Shown here: in pieces, positions 53,178-64,000 of the stretch | How positions within the stretch are numbered: the first letter of the stretch is position 1 | Layout: each line of letters begins with the position of its first letter | Assembly: GCF_029407905.1 (NCBI RefSeq) | Contig: NC_073629.1 | Location: 52,560,801 to 52,624,800 of the forward strand | Direction: 5' to 3' | Origin: Bubalus kerabau | Lineage: Eukaryota > Chordata > Mammalia > Artiodactyla > Bovidae | DNA length: 64,000 nucleotides | Program-made: the position numbers and the translations under genes | Notes under the pieces: model-generated | What the model was told of the DNA's origin: nothing | The model's input: only the letters and a program-made list of their open reading frames with translations | The model's database searches: none

Positions 53178-55525
53178 AAGGTAGCTGAGACCACTCATAT
53201 CCACCAGTGATCTCAAATATTATTGTTGTATTGGAAGTGGCTTTAGGTCTCAAAACTTATCTCACCTGCCGTACCCCCTCCATATTAACCCCAGTCAGTT
53301 TCTTAAAACTTACCTTGCCCACAGGGCTTCAGCATCTCTAAGCTCAGAAAAGAAGAAAAGATGATGGCATTTGTTCCCACAGACTCCCTGTATTTCAAAA
53401 GATAAAATAAACCAACCCACAAAGAAAGTGTCAACAAGTTAAACAGAGGTATGCTTTTTCCGATGTGTATATCTGTATATGTGATAATGTTTATGTATAT
53501 AATAGCAGATACTTTCCAAATAATACTTAGGATGTTCCTATCTTTCCAGACTTTTCTATCCTCATCTAGCTATAAGGTCATTGAGTGTTGCCAATTCCTA
53601 CTTCCTGAGTTGGATGTGGGAAAAGAGAAAGCAAAGCAAAGGAAAAGAAAGGAGGAGGCAAGGAGAAGGAGGAAGAAAGTGCTGCTTAGAAACAGGGGTG
53701 CGGGGTTAAGACTGCCCAAGGACAACACATTGTCCCTTCCTTTCAACCCTGGGCTCCGCAGCAGCTGTCCCTCTGTCCTCTCCTGCAAGAGGGTGAGCTG
53801 CTGTGGGCAGTGGGCCCCACACCAAGGGAGGCAGCCGGGTCTGGGGGAGCCCTGGTGGGAGGCCTGCTCTGACTCAGAGGGGATGGGCCAGGCCCGCACC
53901 TCCCTGTTTGCACTTGGATTCCACTGGGACCCATTGTACAATGACTCAGATCAGTGCTCACTGTCCCATGAAGCCTGAGGGATGGATGTCAGTGCCTGCT
54001 CTGGGGTAACACCCCAACAGTCAATTTCATGTACTTAATTAATTTTTGTGATAGCCAGCCAGCCGCCTGAGGGGTGGATCTCTGAGATCATCATGACACA
54101 TGTGCCTGCAGCTCCTTGGGCTCCGTAGTCACTGTGGTTTCCACGGACCTTGAGTCGCACGCAAGGCCACTGGTGCGCTTAGGGGAGCACCGTCCCGGAA
54201 TGCGGCCCGTGTGAGAACCCGGAGGGAGGAAATGCTGTGTGTCAGAGGAGCCATCCTGCTGCACCCCCCGGGTTAAGTGACCTCATGCAAGTGGGTGCCT
54301 CTGTGGCCTCCACAGAGAAAAGCAACTGTGGGTCCTTTGAGGGGTGCTGTGAAAGTCATGTGCCTTGGGGGAGCTTGGAGATTTTTCAGGGGAATCAAAA
54401 TTTATTGACCAAGGGCCCTAAGATTTCCTGGAGAGTTCTGAGTTTTGATCAGGTAGCCTTCTTCCCAGGTCTCAGATAGTCTGCCCAGGGTTTTGTGAAA
54501 TTGGTGGTCTAGAAGCTCTGGGGTGACTCCGTATATTGGGAAATCACTGCTATCCAGCAAGTCCTTGGAGGCCTTGTGACCTGGATAAGGAAAAGTCTAG
54601 TGCTAGACTCAAGTGCTGCTTCATTCAAGTAAATGGCCTCAGTTCAACCACGATGAGGAAATTCAGCTTTCTCTGTGGGGACGGCTCCCATTAGCCAGAT
54701 ACAGAAAAGTTGGATGACCAATGATACCAACTCATGCACGCCTAAGGCCCAAGGTGAGGGGTGGAGGGTGAGATCTGAGGAAGGGCTGTCCCCATTTACC
54801 AGGAGCACCACTGCCCCAGCTTTCTCCCTTTGCTCTGACCACTCCTGTCCCGTAGCACCCTCTCAGAGGCAACCCAACACCATCTTCCCCTGCCTGGGGT
54901 AACAGTAAGGGCATTCTCCCTGGGTCAGCTGGATCAGCCCAGCCTACCATCTCTAAGTTCAACACATGCTTTATTCAACACCAGGCCCAGTTCTTGTGGC
55001 TGAGAGGACAGAGCCCTCTGCCTGCCCCCATGACCTCCTGACTCAAACACCCACTCACACCAGACAGTGGATGAAAGTTGCTCTTTCCCACAATTAGCTC
55101 TTGAGGTCTTTGGTTCTTTATATCCAGTTCTCAATACAGTAGATTCCAGCTGTGCTTAAAAATGAAACAGGAGAAAATGGTTTGGAAGACAAAGATTTTT
55201 TCCCTCTTCTTCAGATGAAGGATGATTCTAAGGACAGAGCCTGGTCTCTAAGGATTCTTTGGTTTAGGTAATATGTGCTTGGGGAAGTCATAATCTTTTC
55301 AAGGGGCTTTTCCACTGCATTGATGAAAGTGCTGTAGCTCCATTTGGGAAACGGGGGCATGGGAAAATAAAGAGGTACAGTCATTTCACAGCTCTGAATA
55401 GGAAATAAAGACTGGACTTGAAATTCTTTCAAGTTTTAAATTCTGTTCTACCATGTTCCTCAAGGAGGAAGCCTGGAGACCCAAGGGGTCTTCAGTTGTA
55501 AAAATCTGTGTCTGGACCATCAATA
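53178..55525. other. Unassigned unique DNA, partly GC-rich
   Basis: No repeat recognised in 2.3 kb. A 175-codon + frame (53,451-53,978) runs through a purine-rich, Lys/Arg-coding stretch into GC-rich DNA. It lacks a Kozak-like start, splice sites or a known domain and is not called. A small CpG cluster lies at 54,140-54,230. Confidence 0.45.
54140..54230. other. Small CpG cluster
   Basis: About a dozen CpG in roughly 90 bases ('gagtcgcacgc', 'gtgcgct', 'caccgtcccggaatgcggcccgtg'), in a window where CpG is otherwise rare outside young SINEs. Too short for a CpG island by usual criteria. It could be a regulatory element or a recently unmethylated patch. Confidence 0.4.
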
Positions 55526-55529
55526 TTAA

Positions 55530-56170
55530 GTTGGTAGCACCATGTAACAAAAGCTTTAAGAATGCACTTGTACCCAGCAGCTCCACTTCCAGGAAGCTCT
55601 TCTGTGAAATTAGAGCTATGCAAAAAAATAGTTGGGTTCAAACCCTGGGTTGGTAAGATCCCCTGGAGGAAGGCATGGCAATCCATTCCAGTATTCTTGC
55701 CTGGAGAATCCCATGGAAAGAGGAGCCTGGCGGGCTACAGTCCATAGGGTTGCAAAGACTTGGACACAACTGAAGTGACGTAGCACACATGCAAGAAAAT
55801 AGTTAGGGATGTTCATCACAGGGTTGTCTATAATATAAAAAAACTAGGCCTAAAAAAACTAGAAATGGCCTAAATATCGAACAATAGGGAATACATGATT
55901 GTAATATATTCATTATTCATTATGTACTGTTGAAAGTGATGAGAAGAGTACTGTCAAAGAAACAATGTATTGTTAAATGAATAGGCAGGCTTCAAGACAG
56001 TAGGTATAGTATTACCCCAGTTTTAATCTAAAAATATGTATATGTCTCAGAAAATTATTAGTTATATTATTTATGGGTAGTTTAAATTTTCTTATGTTTC
56101 TAAATTCTCTGCATTGAATATGCTTTGTTTTTTAGTAAAAATACTTGTACAATAAATGTTACAAAAAGAG
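55530..56170 (+). mobile_element. Old L1M 3' end (sense), split by Bov-tA
   Basis: 'gcacttgtacccagcagctccacttccaggaag' and, after the SINE, 'gggatgttcatcacagggttgtctataat', 'aaatggcctaaatatcgaacaatagggaa' and 'tactgttgaaagtgatgagaagag' are standard sense-strand L1M 3' UTR landmarks. It ends near 'cttgtacaataaatgttac'. Confidence 0.65.
55629..55796 (+). mobile_element. 5'-truncated Bov-tA SINE
   Basis: Begins within the head at 'ttgggttcaaaccctgggttgg' and continues with the complete Bov-A body to 'acacaactgaagtgacgtagcacacatgc'. The flanks 'atgcaaaaaaatagtt' and 'atgcaagaaaatagtt' form a target duplication with one mismatch. Confidence 0.93.
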
Positions 56171-56190
56171 TACTCAAGAAAGTAACTAAG

Positions 56191-56313
56191 GGGAATTCCC
56201 TGGTGGTCCAGGTGGTTAGCACTCGGCACTTTCACAGCGGAAGGCCTGGGTTCAGTCGCTGGTTGGGGAGCTAAGATCCCACAAGCTGTACAGTGTAACC
56301 AAAAAAAAAAAAG
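56191..56313 (+). mobile_element. CHR/ART2-type SINE
   Basis: 'gggaattccctggtggtccaggtggttagcac', 'gggttcagtcgctggttggggagctaagatcccac', ending 'gtgtaaccaaaaaaaaaaaa'. Head, B box and short poly(A) are intact. Confidence 0.92.
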
Positions 56314-56620
56314 TAAGATTCTAAGTACTGGGAAACAAAGAGTGTGGCTACTTGTAGATCTTGTCTAACAGCCTTAGCAAGGACCTGGATAAGTCATTTA
56401 ATTAATCTCTGAGGTTTGAAGCTTTCTCACCTGTCCATCACCCAGGCTTGGGGAGAGACACAATTACTGTTGGGACGAACTTCTCAAAGTTTAATAGTTT
56501 TATAAATACCTTATTCTTGATACTATTTACAGGATCCATACTTTACTTTCCATAACTCTCATAACAGGAAGTAGTAATAATAATAATAGCTGAAATTGAG
56601 TCATTAATTTCTATTAACCA

Positions 56621-56827
56621 GGCTCTATGGCTCAGATGGTAAAGAATCTGCCTGCAATGCAGGAGACTGGGATTTGATCCCTGGGTTGGGAAGATCCCCT
56701 GGAGAAGGGAATGGCAACCCACTCCAGTATTCTTGCCTAGAGAATTCTGTGGACAGAGGAGCCTGGCGGGCTGAAGTCCATGGAGTCACAAAGAGTCAGA
56801 CCTGACTAAGTGGCTAACACACACACA
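56621..56827 (+). mobile_element. Bov-tA SINE
   Basis: 'ggctctatggctcagatggtaaagaatctgcctgcaatgcagg' through the complete body to 'cagacctgactaagtggctaacacacacac', ending in a short CA repeat tail. Confidence 0.95.
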
Positions 56828-56899
56828 TGGTAAGTAAATATTTTACACATACAAACACATTTTAATTTCTCCTTTATTGACTTCCTTTTTTCTGTCATA

Positions 56900-57475
56900 T
56901 GTCCCACGGGATCTGCTAGCAAATTCTGTCAGTTCCTACTTACAACATATGCAGATGCTAATCATTCCTCACCACCTCCTCCATGGCCACTCTAAGCCAC
57001 TTTACTCTCTTGAGCCTGGGTCACTGCGACAGCCTCCCAACTGGTCTTCTTGCTGCTGTCTGCCTGCTGTCTGTTAAAATGTAAATCAGATAATTTAATT
57101 AATCAGCTCACTTATAGCTCCCCTTCCGGCTCAGAAGCAAAGCCATAATCCTTACAACAATCTGTAAGATCCCACATGCCTCTACATGTGCTACTCTTCC
57201 TTTGTACTCCCCTAAAACACCTTAAAGAATCTGCCTGCCATGTGGGAGACCTGGGTTCCATCCCTGGGTTGGGAAGATCCCCTGGAAAAGGGAAAGGTTA
57301 CCCACTCCAGTATTCTGGCCTGGAGAATTCAGGGGATTGCAAAGAGTCAAGAATGACTGAGTGACTTTCACTTTCACTTTCAAAACACCTTACCCTCTGA
57401 TTATGTCATCCTTTACTCTACAGCTCCATCACTAAGTTTTGCTGAACTGGCTTTCGTTTTTATCCAATTTATATT
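56900..57475 (+). mobile_element. L2 LINE fragment split by a Bov-tA
   Basis: Sense L2: 'cactgcgacagcctcccaactggtcttcttgctgctg' corresponds to the 'YCNSLLTGLPAS' coding segment. Then 'aatcagataatttaattaatcagctcac', 'gaagcaaagccataatccttac' and, after the SINE at 57,222-57,380, 'ccctctgattatgtcatcc'. Strongly decayed. Confidence 0.65.
57222..57380 (+). mobile_element. Bov-tA SINE, truncated and internally deleted
   Basis: Starts at 'taaagaatctgcctgccatgtggg'; the first 25 bases of the head are missing. The body loses the segment between 'gagaattc' and 'gattgcaaagagtc'. It ends with 'ttcactttcactttc'. Confidence 0.92.
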
Positions 57476-59006
57476 AATGTATTTTAAAATAAAAAAAGGT
57501 ATACATTAAAGGTATATACCATGGTGATTTGATATCTTGTATTCCTAGTGAAATGATTACTACAGGCAAGGAATTAATGTAGCATCTCCTTACAGCTGCC
57601 TTTTTTTTATGGATGTGATGTGTGCACCTGAAATCTACTCTCAGCCTATTTACAGGTTGATACGATATTATTAGTACAGTCCTATGCCTGTACAGTAGGG
57701 CTCTAGACTTAATTCAATTCATCCTACCTGATTGCAACTTTGTACCCTTGACTAGCATCTCCCAATTCCCAACCCCACCCTTCCAGTCCTTTTGTACCCT
57801 CTGCTTCTGTAAGTTCCACACTTTTTTTTTTTAGATTCCACATGTAAGTTAGATCATACAGCATTTGTCTTTATCTGTCTTATTTATTTCACTTGGCATA
57901 ATGTCCTCCAGGTTCATCTATATTGTAGCAAATGGCAGCATTTCCTCCTTTCTCTGAGTTAAATTTTACTTATGTATAAAAATATACATATATAACATCT
58001 TGTTTTTCCATTTATTTGTCAATGGATACTTGGGTTGTTGCCAAGCCTTTCCTTTGCGAATAGTGGTACAATGAACATGGGAGTGCAGATAGCTCTTTAA
58101 GACCCTGGTTTCATTTTCTTTGGCTATATGCTTAAAAGTGGGATTGCTGGATCACAGCTAGTTCTTCTTCTTCTTCTTTTTTTTTTTTAAAGAAACCTAC
58201 ATACTGTTTTCCATAATGGTCATACAAATCTATATTCTTACCAGAACAGGTGAGGGTGTGGAACATCCTCTCCAACACTTGCTATTTGTTGTCTGCTTGG
58301 TAACAGCTATCCCTAACAGGTGTGAGATGATCTCTCATAGTGGTTTTGATTTGCATTTGCCTGATGAATAATGATATTGAGCATTTGTTCATATACCTTT
58401 GGCCATTTGTATGTTTGCTTTGGAAAAATATCTATTTTTGTCCTTTATTTTAAAACTGGGTTGTTTCCTTGCTATGAGGTTTTTGAGTTCCTTATATATT
58501 TTGGATATTAACCCCTTATCAGATGTATGATTCCCAAATATTTTCTCCCATTCTGTAGGTTGTTGCTTCACACTGTTTTTTGTTTCCTTTGCTGTGCAGA
58601 AGGTTTTTAGTTGGATACATTCCAACTAAAAACTAGTTTGGAAGTGTTTTTTCCTCTTCAGTTTTTTGAAAATGTTTGAGAAACATTGGTATCAATTCTT
58701 TGTCAACAGTTAGGCAGAAATCACCAGTGAAGCCATCAGGTCCTGGGCTTTTATTTGCTGGGAGGTTTTTTTTGTTTGTTTGTTTTTACTGATTCAATCT
58801 TCTTACTCATTATTGACTTGTTCAGATTTTTTCTTTCTTCATTATTCAGTTTCTTCATAACCTCAGTGATAGGTTATATGTTTCTAGGAACTCATCCATT
58901 TCTTTTCAGTTGTTCAATTTGTTGATGTGTAAATGTTCATTGCAGTCTCTTATGAACCTTTGTATTTCTGTGGTATTGGTTATAATATCTCCTCTTTCAT
59001 TTATTT

Positions 59007-59214
59007 GGGCTTCCCTGGTGGCTCAGGGTAAAGCGTCTGCCCACAATGCAGGAGACCTGGGTTCAATCCCTGGGTTGGGAAGATCCCCTGGAGAAGGAAA
59101 TGGCAACCCACTCCAGTATGCTTGCCTGGAAACCCCCATGGACAGAGGACCCTGGTAGACTACAGTCCATGGGATCCCAAAGAGTCGGGGATGACTGAGC
59201 AACTTCACTTTCTT
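59007..59214 (+). mobile_element. Bov-tA SINE with 11-bp target duplication
   Basis: 'gggcttccctggtggctcagggtaaag' to 'ggatgactgagcaacttcactt'. 'ctttcatttat' occurs at 58,994-59,004 and 59,219-59,229. It is inserted into the antisense L1. Confidence 0.96.
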
Positions 59215-59318
59215 TTTTCTTTCATTTATAATTTTATTCATTTGAGCCTTCTTTTTTTTTTTTTTCTTAATATGGCTAAAAGTTTATCTATTTTAGTTTT
59301 TTTAAAAAACCAACTCTT

Positions 59319-59650
59319 GGGCTTCCCCAGTAGCTCAGTGGTAAAGAATCTGCCTGCCAATGCAGAAATGAGTTTGATCCCTGGTCTGGGAAGATCCCCC
59401 ATGCCAAAGAGCAACTAAACCTGTATGACACAACTGCTGAGCCTGTCTATGTTCTAGAGCCAGGGATCCCCAACTGCTGAGTCCATGTGCCACAGTGACT
59501 GAAGCCCATGCGCCCTAGAGTCTGTGTTCCACAACTAGATAAGCCATTGCAACGAGAAGCCTGTACCACGACTAGACGGTAGCCCCCACTTGCTGCGACT
59601 AGAGAAAAGCCCGCCTAGTAACAAAGGCCCGGCAAAGCCCAAAAACGAAA
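59319..59650 (+). mobile_element. Long tRNA-derived SINE (ART2A/CHR-like)
   Basis: The head 'gggcttccccagtagctcagtgg' then the non-Bov-A body ('gagcctgtctatgttctagagcc', 'cacaactagataagccattgcaacgagaagcctgtac', 'gtagcccccacttgctgcgactag'), like the element at 42,369. 'aactctt' follows on both sides, a short duplication within the L1. Confidence 0.88.
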
Positions 59651-60849
59651 AAACTCTTATTAGTTTCATTGATCTTTTCTACTGTTTTTTCCTATTTCAT
59701 TTATTTCTTTTCTGGTCTTTATTATTTCCTTCCATACACTAACTTTAGGTTAGTTTGTTCTTTTTCTAGTTCCTTGAGGTGTGAAGTTAGGCTACTTCTT
59801 TGAGATATTTCCCCCCTCTTAATGTAGGCACTGATTGCTATAAACTTCCCACTTAGAACTGTGCTGCATTCCATAAATTTTAGTATGTTGTGTTTCCATT
59901 CTCATTTGTCTCAAGGTATTTAAAAATTTTCTCTCTTGGTTTCTTCTTTGACCATTGGTTGTTCAGGAGTATATTGTTTAATTTCCACATGGTTATGACT
60001 TTTCTATTTCCTCCTATAGTTGATTTCTAATTTCATTCCATTGTGGTCAGAAAAGGTACTTAGGATGATTTCAATATTCTTAAATTGGCTAAGACTTGTT
60101 TGGTGGCCTAACATATGATTTATTCTGAAGAATATTTCATGTGTGCTTAAAAAGAATTTGTTTGATGAAATGTTCTATTATGTCTTTTAGGTCCATTTGG
60201 TCTAAAGTATAGTTCATGTACAACATTTCCTTGTTGATTTTCTGTCTGGATGTTCTATCCATGGTCGAACATAAGGTATTGAAGTCCTCAACTATTACTG
60301 TGTTGCTATCTCTTTCTGCCTTCAGTTCCATTAATATTTGCTTTATGTATTTAAGTATTCTGATGTTGAGTGTATGTATACATTTACAATTGTTATATCC
60401 TCTTGATAAATTGACCCTGTGACTTTATTTGACTCATGACAGTTTCTGACTTATAATCTATTTGTCTGATGTAAGTATAGCCACCCCTGCTCTCTTTAAG
60501 TTACCATTTGCATGGAATATCTTTTATCAGTGCTACACTTTCAGTCTATGTATGTCCTTAAAGCTAAAGTGAGTCTTTTGTGGGCAACATATTATTCAAT
60601 CTTTTTTTTTTCATCCATTCGGCTACTCCATATCTTTTGACGGGAGAGTTTAATCCATTTAAAGTATTATTGATAGGTAAGGATTTACAATTGTCATTTT
60701 AAAAATTGTTTTTTGGCTGTTTTATAGTTTTCCTTGTTCTTTTCTTTCTTGCTTGCTGTCTTCCTTTGTGATCTGATGAATTTTTTCATAGTGGTAAGCT
60801 TTGATTCCTTTCTCCCTCTTTTTCGAAGCCTGAGCATTTCTTTAAGAGA

Positions 60850-61070
60850 AGTTTTAAAATTACCAATTTTATCTCTTTACTTGGTATAAGTCTATTCAGA
60901 TTTTGTATTTATTCTTGAGTCATTTTTTATAGTCTGTGTCTTTCTAGGAATTTGTACATTTCATCTAAGTTGTCTACTTTTGTTGATATAGTTGTTCATA
61001 GTATTCCCTTATAATCCTCTTGTTTGTCTAAGATGTCCCCTCTTTCATTCCTGATTGTAGCTATAATTGC
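60850..61070 (-). mobile_element. Second old L1 ORF2 fragment (antisense)
   Basis: 'ctttctaggaatttgtacatttcatctaagttgtc' and 'gatgtcccctctttcattcctgattg' correspond to the same ORF2 region as 58,860-58,995 ('tttctaggaactcatccatttc'). They therefore come from a separate L1 copy rather than continuing the one to the left. Confidence 0.6.
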
Positions 61071-62441
61071 ATTTCAATGAAAGATAGTGTATAACTATGG
61101 AAACTTGAGATATTTTTATTCAAGAAAACAACTGTCTTTGTAAGATTTCAAAAAGAATAATGTAAACTAAAAAACCAATAATCACCTATCCTAATGTCCG
61201 TTTGTTCCAGCAGTGGTGGAACACAGTGCTTAGGAATTGTCTTATCGACCAGGAAAATTAGAAGGAACATCTCGGTGTGTTGGAATTGCTACCACTGGAG
61301 TCTCATGGCATTACCAAAAAAGTCATGTCTCTGCTTATAGAGCAGCTAAGAGTTATCTGATAATGTACGGGAATATTTTATGGGCAGAAACAATTTGAAA
61401 ATAAGATTAAAATTGTCATAATATGTAACCACCATTGTTCACTAACCTGATGAAATCACGAAGGGCAGAATTCACTAACTCTTCATTGCTCTTTTGAGTT
61501 GTTTTCAGAAAGGCAGTTAAGAAGAAGAAAGGGAAAATCATGACTTCCCAATTCACACAAATCATGTAGCATCTGCTACATGCAGATATGCTAATCATTG
61601 AATGTTTAGCTATAGGTTTAATAAGCCGTTATTTGGAAATGAGCTAGAATATTTAGGAGAATGATAATATAGGTTTAAGGACTTTTATTGACTATGGGAT
61701 ATTCTAGTGCATTCAAACTATAACCAGTTGAGGTATCCCCTATTTTTCATACAATTTTACAAATGAAAATTGTCTACTTCTTTTAAATATGGTAAAATCA
61801 GATCCTAAATCAGATACCACTCTGAGCTCTGCCATAATACTAAAAATCAAATGTTTACCGCAAAACAGCAGGAGTTCTGGTTGTCTCATTTCATAGTTGT
61901 GTCTCAACCATAATTCTTTGGGCCATACCAGCATCCAATGAAGAGTTGTAGAATAAGTAAATGATTAATAGTAGCTGTCTGTCACTAGAGTTCCAATGTA
62001 AATAATAATAATGGAAACCTCCTTTTTGTTGAAGAGGTATCATAGTTCAAAGGCAAAATAACCTCTCCCAGCAGCTATCCAAATCCCCTGAAGGATTAGT
62101 CCCCTGAGTGATGAAGCACCCCAATTCAAGGTTCCAAAAACTCAGCCTGTCGGAAATATCAGAGCCTTAAAACAATCACATTTAAAACACTGTTGTTGTA
62201 AGGATTTTCTCTGATTTAAATGTTGTTTCTTTTGGAAAGGGTTTGTTATTTTTCTAAGCAAGTTGGGTCGTTGAACTGGGCAAACCGGGAAAGGGAAGAT
62301 TAAAGAAGACATTTTAAAAACAGAAACTATATTCACTATTTTGTATATGGCTTGACTGAGTTTCTGTTGCCTTACATTTAATTTAACCAATTAATGCTTT
62401 TTATTAAAAAGAGACTGAAAATATAATTCAATGTAAAGAGA
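61071..62441. other. No recognisable feature
   Basis: AT-rich unique-looking DNA on both strands, with no confident repeat, frame or motif. Confidence 0.5.
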
Positions 62442-62742
62442 ACAGTCTTATGGACTCTGTGGGAGAGGGAGAGGGTGGGAAGATTTGGGAGAATGGCATT
62501 GAAACATGTAAAATATCATGTATGAAACGAGTCGCCAGTCCAGGTTCGATGCACGATACTGGATGCTTGGGGCTGGTGCACTGGGACGACCCAGAGGGAT
62601 GGAATGGGGAGGGAGGAGGGAGGAGGGTTCAGGATGGGGAGCACATGTATACCTGTGGCGGATTCATTTTGATATTTGGCAAAACTAATACAATTATGTA
62701 AAGTTTAAAAATAAAATTAAATTAAATTAAAAAAAAAAGAGT
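62442..62742 (+). mobile_element. L1_BT-like LINE 3' end, 5'-truncated
   Basis: Sense 3' UTR of the recent ruminant L1: 'acagtcttatggactctgtggg', 'aaaatatcatgtatgaaacgag', 'ccaggttcgatgcacgatactgg', 'ggattcattttgatatttggcaaaactaatac', then 'taaaaataaaattaaattaaattaaaaaaaaaa'. CpG sites are kept, so it is young. Only the last 300 bases of the element were inserted. A clear target duplication was not found. Confidence 0.94.
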
Positions 62743-63439
62743 TTTAATAAGATACTTAGCAAAATGGTGACAACTGCAAACTGGATGATGGGCTTTGGGC
62801 TTCATTATTCTCTTTCTATTATTATCCATTTATATTATAGCTATTATAAAACGAAGCTAATGAATAGTGAAGACAAAAGCCACATAGTTATATCAAGACT
62901 TGCCATTAGGTAGAGTCCTAGGTGGCCATGATAAACTAAAGGTATTTCAAAGTTATGAGGGATTTGAAAGTACAGGTAAGAAGAAGCGGACCAGCTTAGG
63001 TAGGAGAATGGAACAGTCATTCAGAAAGAGGCAGATGCCTTGCCCAAGGAGAGTGGCCTCTTTTCCTTGTAGATTTTCAGTTCCTGGTTCCTTTGCCCAT
63101 GGGCCCAGCTATACAATAGCTTCTGCCCTTGAATCCCTGTGCCATTACTGATTCCTTTTTGCTTCATGTTTATCTTTAAAAGTTGATTCCCCTTTTTTTT
63201 GAACTGGCTTGAGCCAGACTTCTGTTCCTTCACATCAAAATAGGCATCCTCAAAACAAATGATTGTTTATACCTGTTATAGTCAGAATCTGCCCCAGTGG
63301 AGTGGCCCTGCCAATCTTGGGATCAAATTGTGTTCAGCATCTCATGGAGGGTTAGGAGAGACCCTTGTAGGAACTAAATATCAGCCAATCAAAGCCAATT
63401 CTATCTCCCCCCGAGGTACAAGTGCACCAGGAGAGAATT
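62743..63439. other. No recognisable feature
   Basis: Spacer of about 700 bp between two oppositely oriented L1 ends. No exon or repeat seen. The last 14 bases plus those at 63,453 form the left target duplication of the next element. Confidence 0.5.
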
Positions 63440-63453
63440 AAATGCATTTTCTT

Positions 63454-63715
63454 TTTTTCATATATTCTTAGTTAATTCTTTTTTTTTAATTTTATTTTAT
63501 TTTTATACTTTACAAAATTGTATTAGTTTTGCCAAATATCAAAATGAATCCGCCACAGGTATACATGTGTTCCCCATCCTGAACCCTCCTCCCTCCTCCC
63601 TCCCCATACCATCCCTCTGAGTCGTCCCAGTGCACTAGCCCCAAGCATCCAGTATCGTGCATCGAACCTGGACTGGCGACTCGTTTCATACATGATATTT
63701 TACATGTTTCAATGC
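63454..63715 (-). mobile_element. L1_BT-like 3' end with target duplication and extra 3' sequence
   Basis: Antisense copy of the same L1 3' end as 62,442. 'aaatgcattttctt' flanks it at 63,440-63,453 and 63,716-63,729. On the minus strand the element's poly(A) (63,481-63,489) is followed by 20 non-L1 bases (63,461-63,480 area), then a second short A-run reaching the duplication. The nick site implied on + ('ttctt/aaga') resembles the L1 endonuclease preference. Confidence 0.93.
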
Positions 63716-63729
63716 AAATGCATTTTCTT

Positions 63730-63895
63730 AAGAGATCTTAAGAGGTCTAGACAGTAAATAGAGAAAGCTAACAGATAATTCACTGTGGTGGTTTCCTAGG
63801 GACCATGTTGATCAAAGAAGTCACTGAAGAGTCAAGTTGACCTCCAGGTTGTGTGCTGGACAAATGTTCTTGCCTGAAGTGTTTTACATTCTGAG
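63730..63895. other. No recognisable feature
   Basis: Short unique-looking spacer before the terminal BovB fragment. Confidence 0.4.
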
Positions 63896-63897
63896 TG

Positions 63898-64000
63898 CTC
63901 AGTTCAGTTCAGTCACTCAGTTGTGTCTGACTCTTTGCAACCCCAGGGACTGCACCATGCCAGGCTTCCCAGTCGATCACCAATTTCTGAAGCTTGCTCA
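63898..64000 (-). mobile_element. BovB 3' end, cut by the window edge
   Basis: 'ctcagttcagttcagtcactcagttgtgtctgactctttgcaacccc' on + is the reversed BovB terminus with its 'cagtt' tail. It continues through 'catgccaggcttcccagtcgatcaccaatttc' in BovB order to the end of the window. The element must extend to the right on the minus strand. Confidence 0.9.

Larger units (their letters stand above)
57482..60830 (-). mobile_element. Old L1 LINE, ORF2 and 3' UTR (antisense)
   Basis: Collinear on the minus strand. The endonuclease region of ORF2 is near 60,700-59,900 (the frame 60,331-60,137 keeps 'VEDFNTLCSTMDRTSRQK', the endonuclease Asp-Asn segment). The RT region is at 59,650-58,640. A C-terminal piece (58,625-58,389, 'PTEWEKIFGNH' and 'DKGLISKIYKELK') follows, then the 3' UTR to 57,482. 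A deletion near 58,630 joins the RT to the C-terminus. Two SINEs interrupt it at 59,007 and 59,319. Frames are broken throughout. Confidence 0.85.

Noticed and set aside
53451..53978. 175-codon + frame with a Lys/Arg-rich start
   Set aside because: The basic part is a purine-rich low-complexity tract. There is no domain, no splice site pair and no convincing start context, and other frames on both strands are also open in this GC-rich DNA.
10781..59650. Repeated similar units at many sites as a CRISPR-like array
   Set aside because: The units are dispersed SINEs of both orientations with irregular spacing of kilobases and target duplications. There is no short repeat-spacer periodicity.

Overview
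This window is nuclear DNA from a ruminant, almost certainly a bovid. The evidence is the repeat content: BovB (RTE-clade) LINEs, Bov-tA and BOV-A2 SINEs, and the 3' end of the recent ruminant L1 (L1_BT-like). These lie on an older mammalian layer of L2, MIR, L1M, MLT1 and Tigger relics. I cannot separate cattle, buffalo, sheep or goat from this sequence. Nothing looks prokaryotic or plasmid-borne, and there is no CRISPR array, no operon, no rRNA and no functional tRNA gene. Family names are assigned from remembered consensus features, not from a database search.

Layout. Bases 1-2,050 hold nothing I recognise, and 2,100-2,960 is an old L1-like stretch. From about 3,250 to 10,780 runs a repeat-poor island. 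It holds the only host-gene candidate: a possible terminal coding exon on the + strand (7,247-7,365) behind a good splice acceptor, then about 3.3 kb of AT-rich, repeat-free sequence ending at an AATAAA signal (10,654). This would be the 3' end of a gene whose other exons lie mostly upstream of the window. I do not recognise the protein.

From 10,781 to the end the window is a dense, nested transposon landscape. The main elements are: a decayed BovB (12,465-14,262); a 5'-truncated BovB with a fully open 618-codon reverse-transcriptase frame (19,889-21,730); a solo MLT1 LTR (19,371-19,726); a Tigger7-like deletion derivative carrying two SINEs in opposite orientation (30,602-31,981); a largely full-length but dead Tigger1 (35,541-38,133) with two SINEs inside; a BovB whose 5' half is inverted, bounded by a 12-bp target duplication (44,417-47,472); a long old L1 in antisense (57,482-60,830); and two L1_BT-like 3' ends in opposite orientation near the end (62,442 and 63,454). 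L2 and MIR fossils lie between them.

The genes do not form a pathway. Their relationship is historical: L2, MIR, L1M and Tigger insertions came first, and BovB, Bov-tA, BOV-A2 and L1_BT landed on or inside them. I found no undescribed biological system. The observations most worth checking are the twin-primed BovB, a poly(T) insertion with its own duplication inside it, a probable short 3' transduction on a recent L1, and the candidate terminal exon with its repeat-free 3' UTR.
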